Assembly: GCF_015645095.1 (NCBI RefSeq)
Contig: NZ_JADOTW010000014.1
Span: 1 to 64,000, forward strand
Direction: 5' to 3'
Origin: Halomonas sp. 328
Lineage (GTDB): Bacteria; Pseudomonadota; Gammaproteobacteria; Pseudomonadales; Halomonadaceae
Length of the DNA: 64,000 bases
Positions 47,202 through 59,340 of this stretch are shown here, piece after piece. Under the pieces are notes generated by a model. That model was not told where the DNA came from. It was given only the letters and a program-made list of their open reading frames with translations, and made no database searches. A program made the position numbers and the translations under genes. The stretch's first letter is position 1, and the number at the start of each line of letters is the position of its first letter.

Positions 47202-48349
47202 GGTGTCTCGCGAATGGTCAGGGCTTCGAGGCGCCCGTCGTTGGCCAGCACATGGATCTGGCGGCCCTCGGTGAGGGGGCGCAGCGTGATGCCGGAACGG
47301 TTGATGCGGGTGCGGCCGGCCAGCTCGCCGTCGCGGGCCTCCAGCAGGTGCAGGTAACCCTCGAAGTCACCGAACACCAGCTTGCCGTCGGCGAAGGCCG
47401 GGGCGGTGAGCCAGCGACCCTCCAGGTCCTCGTTACGCCAGATCAGCTGGCCGTTGAGGGCGTCCAGGGCGAGGACATGGCTCGCCTCGTTGACGGTGAA
47501 CAAGAAGTCGCCCACCAGCAGCGGGGTCAGGTAGCTGGAGTGCTCGCGCTCCCACAGCACCTCGCCGGTGGTGGCTTCCAGGGCCACCAGGCGGCCGTTG
47601 TAGCTGGTCACGTAGAGGCGGCCATCCGGGGTCAGCAGCGGCTGGCCGTCCAGGTCGACCAGGCGGGCGATCTCGCTGCGCCCCTGGGGCACGGCGACCC
47701 GCAGGTCCCACAACGGCTGGCCGCTGCGGTTGTCCAGGGTCACCAGGCGGCCGTTGGCGAAGCCGGCGAAGGTGACCGGCTCGATCACCTGGGGTGTGCC
47801 GGTGCCGCGCAGGGTCAGCGCCGGCTCGTTGGCGCTGTAGACCCAGCGTTCGGCGCCGCTGGCGCGATCCAGGGCGGTAACGCTGCCGTCGACGCTCTGC
47901 ACCACCAGCAACTGCTGGCTGGGCTGGGGGGCGGCCAGCACCTCGCTGGGTACCCGGGCGCGCCACTCGACGCTGCCGTCGGCCTGGCGCAGGGAGAGCA
48001 CCTCGCCGTTGCGGGTGCCCAGGTAGAGGCGCTCGGCCACCGCGGTGATGCCGCTGGAGATGGCCTCGCCCAGGTCCTGGCGCCACTCGACCTCGCCACT
48101 GTCGGCGTCGATGGCCATCAGCCGGCCCTCGGCATCGGCGGCGAACAGGGTGTCGCCGTCCCGGTCCGGGCTGATCGGGTAGCCGGCACGGCCCAGGCCG
48201 CCGCCGACGCGGCGGTTCCAGTCGCCGGAGAGGGAGGCGCTGGCCTCGAAGCGCTCCAGGTCCTTGGGCGGATACTGCGGTTCACTCTTGCTGGCACAGC
48301 CGGCCAGCAGCGCCAGGGCGGCGCAGGCGATCACCAGGGTCGGTTTCAT
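47198..48349 (-). CDS. bamB: Outer membrane protein assembly factor BamB
   Basis: Lipoprotein subunit of the BAM complex that inserts beta-barrel proteins. The 383-residue protein has lipobox LLAGC (Cys near residue 18) and an eight-bladed propeller with repeated WxxxL and LDxxSG segments ([22 protein letters not shown], residues 215-236, is typical). It overlaps der and yfgM by 4 bp on either side (both ATGA), showing tight translational coupling. Confidence 0.95.
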   Translation of the reverse strand: MKPTLVIACAALALLAGCASKSEPQYPPKDLERFEASASLSGDWNRRVGGGLGRAGYPISPDRDGDTLFAADAEGRLMAIDADSGEVEWRQDLGEAISSGITAVAERLYLGTRNGEVLSLRQADGSVEWRARVPSEVLAAPQPSQQLLVVQSVDGSVTALDRASGAERWVYSANEPALTLRGTGTPQVIEPVTFAGFANGRLVTLDNRSGQPLWDLRVAVPQGRSEIARLVDLDGQPLLTPDGRLYVTSYNGRLVALEATTGEVLWEREHSSYLTPLLVGDFLFTVNEASHVLALDALNGQLIWRNEDLEGRWLTAPAFADGKLVFGDFEGYLHLLEARDGELAGRTRINRSGITLRPLTEGRQIHVLANDGRLEALTIRETP

Positions 48350-49005
48350 TGGTCGGCTCCTTCCTGACCGAGGTCATCCAGCTTGAGCTGGACGCCATAG
48401 AGGGCCTGGCCATGGCGCTCGGCCAGGCTCAGGGCATCGCGATAGGCGCGGCGGGCCTCGTCCACCTCGCCCAGGGCCAAGTGGGCATCGCCGCGCAGTT
48501 CGGCACGCTGGGCGGCCAGGGAGTCGCCCAGCTCGCCTCCCAGGGTCTCCAGGGCGGCCTGGGGCTCGTCATCGGCCAGTTGCAGGCGGGCCAGGCGCAG
48601 CCGCGCCAGGTCGCCCACATAGGCATCACCGCTGCCCTGCACCAGGTCGCCGAGCACGGCCCGGGCGGCCACCCGGTCGCCGGCCTCGACCGCCAGGCGC
48701 GCCTCGATCAGCCGTGACAGGTCGGCGTAGAGGGTGCGGCCATGGTTGTCGGTGATCTCGTCCACCAGGCGCTGGGCCTCGGCCAGGCCGGCCTCGTCGA
48801 GGCTCGACTGGGAGGCCAGGCCGATCAGTTGCTGATAGCGCAGGGAGGCGGCCTCGGCCTGGTTGGCCTGGTAGCCCTGCCAAGCATTCCAGCCGAGCAG
48901 GCCGGCGGCGGCCAACACGACACCGGCCACCAGCGCCAGGCCGTTCTCCTTCCACCAGCGCTTGAGGGCTTCTACCTGCTCTTCTTCGGTTCTCAGCTCC
49001 GCCAC
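48346..49005 (-). CDS. YfgM-like SecYEG ancillary membrane protein
   Basis: A 219-residue TPR protein anchored by one N-terminal helix (GLALVAGVVLAAAGLLGW, residues 21-38), with the rest periplasmic. It opens TEEEQVEALKRWWKENG, the YfgM/DUF2133 signature. The start is GTG at 49005 with AAGGAG 7 bp upstream; upstream sequence in the same frame is hisS read out of phase. In E. coli YfgM joins SecYEG and PpiD. It sits between hisS and bamB, the normal position. Confidence 0.92.
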   Translation of the reverse strand: MAELRTEEEQVEALKRWWKENGLALVAGVVLAAAGLLGWNAWQGYQANQAEAASLRYQQLIGLASQSSLDEAGLAEAQRLVDEITDNHGRTLYADLSRLIEARLAVEAGDRVAARAVLGDLVQGSGDAYVGDLARLRLARLQLADDEPQAALETLGGELGDSLAAQRAELRGDAHLALGEVDEARRAYRDALSLAERHGQALYGVQLKLDDLGQEGADQ

Positions 49006-49037
49006 GGGCGGTCTCCTTGTGATCGGTATGTCGCGGG

Positions 49038-50324
<1,287 letters not shown>

Positions 50325-50346
50325 TGACTCCTTGATGGGGGCGCCC

Positions 50347-51474
50347 TCAGCCGCGGGCGATCGTATCCTTCTCGGCGGCTTCCTTCTCGCGCACCTTGGT
50401 GCGGATCAGCGCCTCCAGCTCGTCGACCAGGTTGTCGTTGCGCAGCTTGCTGGCCGGCTTGCCATCGATGTAGACGAGGTTGGCGGGGCTGCCGCCGGTG
50501 AGGCCGATATCGCTCTCCTTGGCCTCGCCGGGGCCATTGACCACGCAGCCGATCACCGAGACGTCCAGCGGGGTCATGATGTCCTCGAGGCGCTCCTCCA
50601 GGGCATTCATGGTGCCGATGACGTCGAAATTCTGCCGCGAGCAGCTGGGGCAGGCGATGAAGTTGATGCCCTTGCTGCGCAGGCGCAGGCTCTTGAGCAT
50701 GTCATAGCCGACCTTGATCTCTTCCACCGGGTCGGCGGCCAGCGACACCCGGATGGTGTCGCCGATGCCGTCCATCAGCAACAGGCCGAGGCCGATGGAG
50801 GACTTCACCGTGCCGGAGCGCAGGCCGCCGGCCTCGGTGATGCCCAGGTGCAGGGGCTGCTCGATGCGCGTGGCCAGGTCCCGGTAGGCGGCCACCGCCA
50901 TGAAGACGTCGCTGGCCTTGACGCTGACCTTGTACTCCTGGAAGTCGAGGCGATCCAGGTGATCGATATGGCGCATGGCGGACTCCACCAGCGCCGCCGG
51001 GGTCGGTTCGCCGTACTTCTTCTGCAGGTCCTTCTCCAGGGACCCTGCATTGACGCCGATACGGATCGGGATGCCGTTGTCCCGGGCCGCGGAGACCACG
51101 GCGCGCACCCGCTCCTCGCGGCCGATATTGCCGGGATTGATGCGCAGGCAGTCGACGCCGAGCTCGGCGACCCGCAGGGCGATCCGGTAATCGAAGTGGA
51201 TATCCGCCACCAGGGGCACGGCGACCTGCCGCTTGATCTGGCCGAAGGCCTCGGCGGCGTCCATGTCGGGCACCGAGACCCGCACGATATCGGCGCCGGC
51301 GGCCTCCAGACGCTGGATCTGGGCCACGGTGGCGGCCACGTCCAGGGTGTTGGTGTTGGTCATGCTCTGCACCGAGATGGGCGCATTGCCCCCCACGGGC
51401 ACCGAGCCCACATGAATCTGGCGCGACTGACGACGGATGATCGGAGATTGGGCGTGCATAGGACTAAGGGTCAT
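50347..51474 (-). CDS. ispG: 4-hydroxy-3-methylbut-2-enyl-diphosphate synthase (flavodoxin)
   Basis: A [4Fe-4S] enzyme of the MEP isoprenoid pathway. The 375-residue protein has the TIM-barrel start [24 protein letters not shown] (in residues 18-41), [13 protein letters not shown] near 142, and cluster ligands in [16 protein letters not shown] and [19 protein letters not shown]. The ATG at 51474 overlaps the rodZ stop with GGGAGA just upstream; a second ATG five codons later is possible. The Fe-S need links it to the unusual isc region close by. Confidence 0.96.
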   Translation of the reverse strand: MTLSPMHAQSPIIRRQSRQIHVGSVPVGGNAPISVQSMTNTNTLDVAATVAQIQRLEAAGADIVRVSVPDMDAAEAFGQIKRQVAVPLVADIHFDYRIALRVAELGVDCLRINPGNIGREERVRAVVSAARDNGIPIRIGVNAGSLEKDLQKKYGEPTPAALVESAMRHIDHLDRLDFQEYKVSVKASDVFMAVAAYRDLATRIEQPLHLGITEAGGLRSGTVKSSIGLGLLLMDGIGDTIRVSLAADPVEEIKVGYDMLKSLRLRSKGINFIACPSCSRQNFDVIGTMNALEERLEDIMTPLDVSVIGCVVNGPGEAKESDIGLTGGSPANLVYIDGKPASKLRNDNLVDELEALIRTKVREKEAAEKDTIARG

Positions 51475-52445
51475 TCTCCCAGGGTGAAGCGCGCGACGTT
51501 ATTGGCGCCGGCGCGGGCACCGAGATCGATGCTCTCGCCGCGGTAGCGCAGCTCGACGCCGGTGGCGTTGCCGATGGTCAGGCGGAAGGGCGGCTCGCCC
51601 TCCACGCTGGCGGTCTGCCCCGGCTGCTGCAGGCCGCTCAGGATGCGCTGGTTGCCGGCGTCGAAGATCTCGGTCCAGGACTCTTCGTTGAAGGTCAGCT
51701 CCAGGCGGCGCGGATCCGCGGCGACCGGGGCGGCTTCCTCCTCGGGCGCGTCGCCCGCCTCGGCGAGGCCGGTCGGCTCGACCACGCCGGTGTCATCGTC
51801 GGCGGCGTCGGCCTCGGTCGTGGCTTCCTCGGTCGTGGTTTCCTGGGGCCTGGCCTCGACGCGGGGGGCTTCGACCTCCGGCGCCGTGATGGCGGGGAGC
51901 TCGGGTTCGGGGGCCTGGTCGGTGGCCACCTGGCTGGACCAGTCGCCGGCGGGGGCGTCGGCCGGGGTGCCGTCCAGGCTATCCACCGCCACCGGGGTGT
52001 CATCCTCGAGGCCGCTCAGCTCGTTGCCGCCGCGGCTCTGCCACCACAGCAGGGTGAGGCCGACGAGGCCGGCGATCACCAGCAGGGTCACCAGCTTGAA
52101 GAGCCAGGCGCCGAGGCGTGACGGCGGTTTGGTGACCTGCACCGGGGTCACCGGTCGCTCCGCCTCCTGGCTGCCGTGGCGGGCATTGTAGGCCTGGATC
52201 ACCGGGCCGTCATCGATGCCCAGGAAGCGGGCATAGGCGCGCAGGTAGCCGCGCCGGTAGGCGGAGACGGGGACCTCGCTGTAGTCGTCCTCTTCCAGGC
52301 CGCCGATCACCGCCGGGCGCAGGTTGATGGCGGCGGCGATCTGCTCCAGGGAGAGGCCCTGGCGCTTCCGCTCGGCCTTGAGCAGGGCGCCGGGGGAGTC
52401 ACCGGTGGATACCGCATCGAATGAGGGGTCGTGCATGTCGCTCAT
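51471..52445 (-). CDS. rodZ: Cytoskeletal protein RodZ
   Basis: Couples MreB to the cell envelope and helps set rod shape. The 324-residue bitopic protein has an N-terminal Xre-like helix-turn-helix domain ([22 protein letters not shown] from about residue 19), one membrane helix near 113-133, an acidic proline/threonine/alanine-rich linker (about 140-245) and a C-terminal DUF4115 domain ([18 protein letters not shown]). Starting at 52445 or three codons later is equally plausible. It overlaps ispG by 4 bp. Confidence 0.93.
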   Translation of the reverse strand: MSDMHDPSFDAVSTGDSPGALLKAERKRQGLSLEQIAAAINLRPAVIGGLEEDDYSEVPVSAYRRGYLRAYARFLGIDDGPVIQAYNARHGSQEAERPVTPVQVTKPPSRLGAWLFKLVTLLVIAGLVGLTLLWWQSRGGNELSGLEDDTPVAVDSLDGTPADAPAGDWSSQVATDQAPEPELPAITAPEVEAPRVEARPQETTTEEATTEADAADDDTGVVEPTGLAEAGDAPEEEAAPVAADPRRLELTFNEESWTEIFDAGNQRILSGLQQPGQTASVEGEPPFRLTIGNATGVELRYRGESIDLGARAGANNVARFTLGE

Positions 52446-52475
52446 GACTGAGCATCCTTGATCGAGAGTCGGGGG

Positions 52476-53210
52476 TCAGAGGGTGCCATGAGGACGCAGC
52501 GGCAGGGTCGATGACGAGGTGTTGCCGCCCTGGGCGGCGCTGATCTGGCTGGCCAGGCGCTGGCTGTCGGGGGTGGCGCCGGCCAGGCGCATGAAGACCT
52601 GCAACTGCTCCCAGGCACGTGCATAGTTTCCCTGGGCGTACTCGAGTTCGGCCAGCAGGTAGTAGCTGCGCGGGGCGCGGGCGTCGATGGCCTGGGCGCG
52701 TTCCAGGCTCTGACGCGCCGCCGCCACCTCGCCGATCTCCCGCTGGCACTGGCCCAGGTTGGCGAACAGCTGGGCCCGGTTGTTGTATTGGGTGTCGCTC
52801 GAGGCCTGTTCCAGCTGGGCGCAGGCCTCGCGGGTGTGGCCCTGATCATAGAGGAAGGCCGCATAGTTGTTGCGCGCCCGGGTAAAACCGGGGTCATGGC
52901 CCAGGGCGCGCTGGAAGAACTCGTCGGCCAGCCGGGTTTCCCCCTGACGTTGATAGACGATGGCCATGGCCTGCAGTGCCTCACCGTCCCGGGGGTCCGC
53001 CTCCAGGGCGTGATCCAGGGCGGCCATGGCGCGGGGCAGGTTGTTACGCTCCAGGTAGGCCAGCCCCAGGTCGGTATAGGCCCGGGCGGGGGAGGTGCTG
53101 CTCTGCTGCACCGCCTGGCCGGCGCAGCCCCCCAGGCCCAGGCTGGCGACCAGCAGCAGGGGGAGGGTGAGGCGGCGTGGGGCTCGGATCGGGATGGAGC
53201 GACGGGTCAT
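52476..53210 (-). CDS. pilW: Type IV pilus biogenesis/stability lipoprotein PilW (PilF)
   Basis: An outer-membrane lipoprotein that helps PilQ secretin assembly. The 244-residue protein has lipobox LGLGGC (Cys near residue 29) and tandem TPR motifs (ARAYTDLGLAYLERNNLPRAMAALDHALE in parts, residues 42-70, followed by similar units at roughly 34-residue spacing). The location between rlmN and rodZ is the conserved site. No other pilus gene is in the window. GAGGATTCG precedes the ATG. Confidence 0.93.
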   Translation of the reverse strand: MTRRSIPIRAPRRLTLPLLLVASLGLGGCAGQAVQQSSTSPARAYTDLGLAYLERNNLPRAMAALDHALEADPRDGEALQAMAIVYQRQGETRLADEFFQRALGHDPGFTRARNNYAAFLYDQGHTREACAQLEQASSDTQYNNRAQLFANLGQCQREIGEVAAARQSLERAQAIDARAPRSYYLLAELEYAQGNYARAWEQLQVFMRLAGATPDSQRLASQISAAQGGNTSSSTLPLRPHGTL

Positions 53211-53324
53211 CGAATCCTCGCATGGCGACGGAGTTGGGGCGCCGACCGGGAAGCGGGGCCGGGCCTTGGCAAAAGCCTCACCATCAAAGCGCCCCGCCCG
53301 GTTGAAGTCAAGGTGGCCGACGGC

Positions 53325-54449
<1,125 letters not shown>

Positions 54450-54519
54450 GGCGATCAGCGGGTCGGGGGAGGGAAAGCGGCCGGGGAGGCGGGAGCTCGG
54501 CTCCCGCCCGAAGCCTGGA

Positions 54520-54945
54520 TCAACGCGGGCAGATTTCGCTGTCCTGGAAGAAGTAGGCGATCTCGCGTGCGGCGGACTCGGGGGAGTCGGAACCGTGCAC
54601 GGCGTTGGCATCGATGGTCTCGGCGAAGTCGGCGCGGATGGTGCCCGGGGCGGCTTCTTTCGGGTTGGTGGCACCCATCAGGTCGCGGTTCTTGGCGATG
54701 GCGTCTTCACCTTCCAGCACCTGCACGACCACCGGACCGGAGGTCATGAAGCCGACCAGGTCCTTGAAGAAGGGACGCTCCTTGTGCTCGGCGTAGAAAC
54801 CGCCGGCCTTGTCGTCGTCCAGCTTGAGCATCTTGGCGGCGACGACCTGCAGGCCGGCCTTCTCGAAACGAGCGATGATCTCGCCGATGGCGTTCTTGGC
54901 GACGGCGTCGGGCTTGATGATGGACAGGGTGCGTTCGGTAGCCAT
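54520..54945 (-). CDS. ndk: Nucleoside diphosphate kinase
   Basis: Transfers gamma phosphate between nucleotides through a phospho-histidine. The 141-residue protein shows [11 protein letters not shown] at residue 5, [10 protein letters not shown] and the active-site segment [12 protein letters not shown] (His near 117). GGAG precedes the ATG. Relatives have iscX or fdx directly upstream; here repeat copy C and iscA occupy that place. Confidence 0.97.
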   Translation of the reverse strand: MATERTLSIIKPDAVAKNAIGEIIARFEKAGLQVVAAKMLKLDDDKAGGFYAEHKERPFFKDLVGFMTSGPVVVQVLEGEDAIAKNRDLMGATNPKEAAPGTIRADFAETIDANAVHGSDSPESAAREIAYFFQDSEICPR

Positions 54946-55161
54946 GGGGCGTGTCTCCGTAATGGAATGGACAGGGTCTTCAGTATAACGACGCGCCGCC
55001 AGGCCCTGGGGAAGGGCCTGGCGGCGCCTCGGGTATGCGGTTCGGCGGCGGGCGGCCGCAGGGCGAGCCGAAAAGGCGCCGAGTGGGCGCGCATTATAGC
55101 GGCTTATCGCCCGCCGGGACAATCGGCGCCGGTAGAGTTCCTTGTGCACGCAGTTTCGGTC

Positions 55162-55285
55162 GAGGCCCGGGGCTACCCTGGGGATAGCCACTACGCGAAG
55201 ACGCTGTGAACCCCTCCCTGGGCGCTCGACTTTTTCGTCCCTGAAAAAGACGCTTCGCTCCGGGCTACCCCCAGCGCCCCTTAGC
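55162..55285 (+). repeat. Interspersed intergenic repeat, copy C
   Basis: It shares GAGGCCCGGGGCTACCCTGG with copies A and B and the core GCTGTGAACCCCTCCCTGGG (55204-55223). The right half differs: it carries a GACTTTTTCGTC-type stretch, a CTGAAAAAGACGC arm and CGGGCTACCCCCAGCG that pairs with the beginning. It fills most of the 370-bp iscA-ndk gap, the site where iscU, hscBA, fdx and iscX would be expected. No gene is seen in the gap. Confidence 0.75.
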
Positions 55286-55315
55286 TATTCCAGCGAAGCA
55301 GCTTAGGTCTTTGGT

Positions 55316-55642
55316 CTAGACGGTAAAGCTTTCGCCGCAGCCGCACTGGTCCTTGACGTTGGGGTTGTTGAAGCGGAAGAAGCGGTTCAGCCCTTCGTTG
55401 ACGTAGTCCACCTCGCTGCCGTCGAGCATCTCCAGGGCCTCGGGGGCCACATAGACGGTGGCGCCGTGGGCCTCGAAGGCAGTGTCCTCGGCTTCGGCCG
55501 CGTCGGCGAAGTCGAGCACATAGCTGTAGCCGGAGCAGCCGCTGGGCTTGACCGAGACGCGCAGGCCCAGGCCGTGGCCGCGTTCGTCGAGGACGCGGTG
55601 AATCTGCTCGGCGGCGGCGGGAGTGATCGAGAGTTGCGCCAT
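55316..55642 (-). CDS. iscA: IscA-type iron-sulfur cluster assembly protein
   Basis: A 108-residue A-type carrier that delivers Fe-S clusters. The three conserved cysteines are present: Cys36 in KPSGCSGYSY, and Cys100 and Cys102 in NPNVKDQCGCGESF. Length and C-terminus match IscA better than ErpA or SufA, but A-type proteins are hard to separate. AGGAGG precedes the ATG at 55642. It begins only 29 bp after iscS, so no iscU lies between them. Confidence 0.88.
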   Translation of the reverse strand: MAQLSITPAAAEQIHRVLDERGHGLGLRVSVKPSGCSGYSYVLDFADAAEAEDTAFEAHGATVYVAPEALEMLDGSEVDYVNEGLNRFFRFNNPNVKDQCGCGESFTV

Positions 55643-55671
55643 GGGACTTGCCTCCTGCAAGGAAGTGGGGG

Positions 55672-56820
55672 TCAGCGGCGTAGCCGGGTCAGGGCGTGGC
55701 GGATCTCCGCCAGGGCCTGGTCGATGTCGGCGTCGGTGGTGAAACGCCCGAAGCTGAAGCGCAGCGAAGCCAGGGCCCGCGCCCGGGGCACGCCGATGCC
55801 CTGTAATACATAGGATGGCTCGACGCTGGCGGAGTTGCAGGCGGAGCCGGTGGAGAGGGCCAGGTGACGCAGGGCCATCAGCAGCGACTCGCCGTCCACG
55901 CCGTCGAAGGCCAGGTTGACGATATTGGGCACGGCGGCCTCCACGCGAGTGTTGGCATGGATGCCGTCCAGATCGGAGAGCCCGGCCAGGAAGCGTTCGT
56001 GCAGCTCGGCGATGCGTGCCTGATCCTGTTCGCCCTCGGCCTGGGCCAGGGCGAAGGCCTCGCCCATGCCGACGATCTGGTGGGTGGCCAGGGTGCCGGA
56101 GCGCATGCCGCGCTCGTGGCCGCCACCGTGGATCAGCGCCTCCAGGCGGATCTCGGGGCTGCGCTTCACATAGAGCGCGCCGATGCCCTTGGGGCCATAG
56201 ACCTTGTGGGCGGAGAGCGACAGCAGGTCGATGCCCTGAGCCGCCACGTCCAGGGGCAGCTTGCCGGCGGCCTGGGCGGCGTCAACATGGAAGACCGCAC
56301 CATGGGCGTGGGTCACCTCGGCCAGGGCTGCCAGGTCATGGATCACCCCCAGCTCGTTGTTGACCGCCATCAGCGACACCAGTTGGGTGTCGTCACGCAT
56401 CGCCTCGGCGAGCTGCTCCGGGGTGGTGCGCCCGTCCTCGCCCGGCGTCAGCCAGGTGACCTCGAAGCCTTCGGCTTCCAGGGCCTTGGCGGTATCGACG
56501 ATCGCCTTGTGCTCGATGGTCGAGGTCACCAGATGGCGGCCACGCCCGCGGTTGGCGCGCATGAAACCGATCAGCGCCAGGTTGTCCGCCTCGGTGGCGC
56601 CACTGGTCCAGACGATCTCCCGGGGGTCGGCGTTGATCAGGTCGGCGACCTGGCGACGGGCGCCCTCCACCGCCTGTTCCGCCAGCCAGCCCGGCATATG
56701 GCTGCGCGATGCCGGGTTGGCGAAGGTGCCATCCAGGGTCAGGTGACGGCTCATGGCCTCGGCGACGCGGGGGTCGACCGGAGTGGTGGCGGCATAATCG
56801 AGATAGATGGGGGCGCTCAT
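55672..56820 (-). CDS. iscS: Cysteine desulfurase IscS, lacking the C-terminal IscU-docking tail
   Basis: A PLP enzyme that takes sulfur from cysteine as an enzyme persulfide. The 382-residue protein has Lys206 in [12 protein letters not shown] and catalytic Cys328 in [18 protein letters not shown], at the same numbers as E. coli IscS. The sequence ends at HALTRLRR, about 22 residues before the end of the 404-residue E. coli protein. The missing part is the tail that contacts IscU. The start at 56820 ([16 protein letters not shown]) fits the family. It lies between iscR and iscA, 36 bp after iscR. Confidence 0.92.
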   Translation of the reverse strand: MSAPIYLDYAATTPVDPRVAEAMSRHLTLDGTFANPASRSHMPGWLAEQAVEGARRQVADLINADPREIVWTSGATEADNLALIGFMRANRGRGRHLVTSTIEHKAIVDTAKALEAEGFEVTWLTPGEDGRTTPEQLAEAMRDDTQLVSLMAVNNELGVIHDLAALAEVTHAHGAVFHVDAAQAAGKLPLDVAAQGIDLLSLSAHKVYGPKGIGALYVKRSPEIRLEALIHGGGHERGMRSGTLATHQIVGMGEAFALAQAEGEQDQARIAELHERFLAGLSDLDGIHANTRVEAAVPNIVNLAFDGVDGESLLMALRHLALSTGSACNSASVEPSYVLQGIGVPRARALASLRFSFGRFTTDADIDQALAEIRHALTRLRR

Positions 56821-56856
56821 GGGCTGAATCGGGGCTCGCTGTAAAAACGGGGCCAC

Positions 56857-57327
56857 TCAGGGCGTGGAGGTGGCGATGGTGCCATCGGTGTGCCGCAGTC
56901 GCTGGCGTTGTGCCACCTGCTGGACCTCCTGGCGGGCGATCAGGTCGGCCAGGGTGATGCCGTCGAGGAAGCCATGGATCTGCCGGGAGAGCTCGCACCA
57001 CAGGTGGTGGGTCAGGCAGACATCGCCCTGCTGGCAGTCGGAGAGCCCCTGGCAGCGCGTCGCGTCCACCGACTCGTTCACCGCGTCGATGACCCGGGCC
57101 ACGGTGATCGCCTCCGGGGCCACCGCCAGCAGGTAGCCACCGCCGGGGCCGCGCACGCTCTTGACCAGCTGGGCACGGCGCAGCCGGGCGAAGAGCTGCT
57201 CCAGGTAGGAGAGCGAGATCTCCTGGCGGCGCGAGATATCGGCCAGGCTGGTGGGCTCACGGCTCGCGTTCATCGCCAGGTCGAGCATGGCGGTGACCGC
57301 GTAACGTCCTTTGGTGGTCAGGCGCAT
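56857..57327 (-). CDS. iscR: Fe-S cluster assembly transcriptional regulator IscR
   Basis: An Rrf2-family repressor that senses Fe-S status. The 156-residue protein has an N-terminal winged helix ([18 protein letters not shown]) and the complete cluster set Cys92, Cys98, Cys104 and His107, at the same positions as E. coli IscR. The start at 57327 matches the family exactly. It heads the shortened iscR-iscS-iscA set downstream of cysE and probably controls its own promoter at 57388-57421. Confidence 0.95.
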   Translation of the reverse strand: MRLTTKGRYAVTAMLDLAMNASREPTSLADISRRQEISLSYLEQLFARLRRAQLVKSVRGPGGGYLLAVAPEAITVARVIDAVNESVDATRCQGLSDCQQGDVCLTHHLWCELSRQIHGFLDGITLADLIARQEVQQVAQRQRLRHTDGTIATSTP

Positions 57328-57387
57328 AGGAGTGGCACGCTTGGTCGCGGCGCCAATGGCGGCGCCACGAGTGGCTGTCGGTCCACC

Positions 57388-57421
57388 ATTATGGGGAAGT
57401 CCCAGCAGGAGGGTCAACTAT
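57388..57421 (-). promoter_or_regulatory. isc promoter with candidate IscR type 1 half-site
   Basis: On the minus strand, TTGACC (57412-57417) and CATAAT (57388-57393) are separated by 18 bp and precede iscR by about 60 bp. The -35 lies inside ATAGTTGAC (57413-57421), which matches the left half of the E. coli IscR type 1 consensus ATASYYGAC. The right half is poorly conserved. The site overlaps the cysE stop codon. Confidence 0.5.
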
Positions 57422-58290
57422 TCCCCGGTGCCGGTGGCCTTGTCGCCGGGCGGGTTGGGACGCCCCTGGCGCGGCGCCTCCTCGGCCTCCGCCGGGGGGC
57501 AGCAGCCGTCCATGTCCTCGAGGATCTCGGCGAAATCCTCGTCGCGCAGCTCCGGCAGCTTGCCTTCCCGGTAGCTGGCGTCGAGCTTGCGCAGGGTGGA
57601 GCACATGCGCTCGATGCGCTCGTCCACCGCATGCATATGATCGAGCATGGCCTGCATGGAGCGGGCCATGGGGTCGGGCATGTCCTGACTGACGCCATAG
57701 GCGTCGAAGCCGAACTTCTTGCGGATCGCCTCGCGGCGCTCCGGGTCGAAGTCGGGCATCTCCTCCATGTCCGGCTCGTCGCGCTTGACGATCTTGCCGG
57801 GGATGCCCACCACGGTGGCCCCGGCGGGTACCGCCTTGGTGACCACTGCATTGGAGCCGATCTTGGCCCCGGCGCCCACGGTGAAGGGGCCGAGGATCTT
57901 GGCCCCGGCGCCGACGATGACGCCATCTTCCAGGGTGGGGTGACGCTTGCCCTTGTTCCAGCTGGTGCCACCCAGGGTCACGCCGTGGTAGAGGGTCACG
58001 TCGTCGCCGATCTCGGCGGTCTCGCCGATCACCACCCCCATGCCGTGGTCGATAAAGAAGCGCCGGCCGATCTTCGCGCCGGGGTGGATCTCCACGCCGG
58101 TGAGCCAGCGGGTCAGGGTCGAGAGGGTGCGCGCCAGCCACTTGAGGTTCTTCTGCCACAGCCAGTGGTTACAGCGATGCGCCAGCAGGGCGTGCAGACC
58201 GGGGTAGTTGGTCAGCACTTCGAAGAAGTTGCGTGCCGCGGGGTCGCGGGCGAAAACGCTATCGATATCTTCGCGCAGGCGTCGAAACAT
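57418..58290 (-). CDS. cysE: Serine O-acetyltransferase
   Basis: Makes O-acetylserine for cysteine synthesis, supplying the substrate chain for IscS. The 290-residue protein has an N-terminal helical domain ([18 protein letters not shown]) and left-handed beta-helix hexapeptide repeats with [18 protein letters not shown], then [18 protein letters not shown]. The long C-terminal tail after about residue 175 is acidic and Pro/Glu-rich. It lies upstream of iscR, as in Pseudomonas. AAGGATC precedes the ATG. The 120-bp gap upstream holds a G10 homopolymer (58326-58335). Confidence 0.94.
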   Translation of the reverse strand: MFRRLREDIDSVFARDPAARNFFEVLTNYPGLHALLAHRCNHWLWQKNLKWLARTLSTLTRWLTGVEIHPGAKIGRRFFIDHGMGVVIGETAEIGDDVTLYHGVTLGGTSWNKGKRHPTLEDGVIVGAGAKILGPFTVGAGAKIGSNAVVTKAVPAGATVVGIPGKIVKRDEPDMEEMPDFDPERREAIRKKFGFDAYGVSQDMPDPMARSMQAMLDHMHAVDERIERMCSTLRKLDASYREGKLPELRDEDFAEILEDMDGCCPPAEAEEAPRQGRPNPPGDKATGTGE

Positions 58291-58410
58291 GCGGTGATCC
58301 TTGGTGGCGATGGCCGCCGCTCCCGGGGGGGGGGCGGCAAGGCGGCTTGGGCGTCAACTCAACCGGCGGATGGGGCTATGCCTTCATAGTGGGGGCCCGC
58401 GCGACCGCCT

Positions 58411-59178
58411 TCAACCCTCATGGCGGCGCGCCGCCTCGGCCTGCTTCTCGGTGGCGCTGAGGATGCCGCGCAGGATGTTCACCTCCATGCTGTCGGGGCG
58501 GGCACGCATCATTAGGCGGCGCAGCCGGGCCATCAACTGACGCGGGGTGGCCGGGTCGTGGAAGCCGATGGTGATCAGGGTGCGTTCCAGGTGCGCGAAG
58601 TAGCGCTCCAGGTCGTCATGGGTGGCCGGCGGTGCGGTCTCCGTCATGCCCATGGGCGGCAGGGCGTCGTCGTCCTGCTGCTGGTCGAGCCAGGCCAGGC
58701 GGCACTCGTAGGCCAGCACCTGCACCGCGGTGGCCAGGTTCAGGGAGCTGAACTCCGGATTGGCGGGGATATGCACATGGGCATGGCAGCGCTGCAGCTC
58801 GGCATTGGAGAGGCCGCTGTCCTCGCGGCCGAAGACCAGGGCGATGCGCGCCTCGGCGGGGGCCAGTTCCTCGGGGAGGCGTTCGCCCAACTGGCGGGGG
58901 CTGATCATCGGCCAGGGCAGGGTACGTGAGCGGGCGCTGGCTCCGACCACCAGGGTGCAGTCGGCCACCGCCTCTTCCAGGGTCTCGACGACCCGGGCGC
59001 CATGCACCAGGTGGTCGGCCCCGGAGGCCCGCGAGACGCTGTCGGCGGTGAGCACCTCGCAGCGTGGGGCCACCAGGGCCAGGTCGGCCAGCCCCATGTT
59101 GTGCATGGCACGGGCGGTGCCGCCGATATTGCCGGGGTGGCTGGTGCCGATCAGCACGATACGGATGCGCTCTAGCAT
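58411..59178 (-). CDS. trmJ: tRNA (cytidine/uridine-2'-O-)-methyltransferase TrmJ
   Basis: A SPOUT methyltransferase that 2'-O-methylates position 32 of tRNAs. The 255-residue protein shows IRIVLIGTSHPGNIGGTARAM at the N-terminus (GTSHPGNIG core near residue 12), LVFGREDSGLSNAELQRC near 112 and SSLNLATAVQVLAYE near 145. It is divergent from suhB across a 162-bp gap, as in E. coli. Confidence 0.94.
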   Translation of the reverse strand: MLERIRIVLIGTSHPGNIGGTARAMHNMGLADLALVAPRCEVLTADSVSRASGADHLVHGARVVETLEEAVADCTLVVGASARSRTLPWPMISPRQLGERLPEELAPAEARIALVFGREDSGLSNAELQRCHAHVHIPANPEFSSLNLATAVQVLAYECRLAWLDQQQDDDALPPMGMTETAPPATHDDLERYFAHLERTLITIGFHDPATPRQLMARLRRLMMRARPDSMEVNILRGILSATEKQAEAARRHEG

Positions 59179-59340
59179 GGGGAATACCTGGGGCTGCTGA
59201 ATCCAAGGGAGCAGAGTCTAGCATGCCGAAAGGCGTCATGTGCGTGGCGCAAGCGGCGGCGATCTGCTAGGATTCGCGCCGTCCTCTGTCGACGCCCTGC
59301 GTCCGTTCTTTAACAGTCACCGACTCCTCAAGGCCCGATC

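Noticed and set aside
55643-55671. A hidden or frameshifted iscU between iscS and iscA
   Set aside because: Only 29 bp separate the two genes and no IscU-like cysteine motif is seen in any frame around them.
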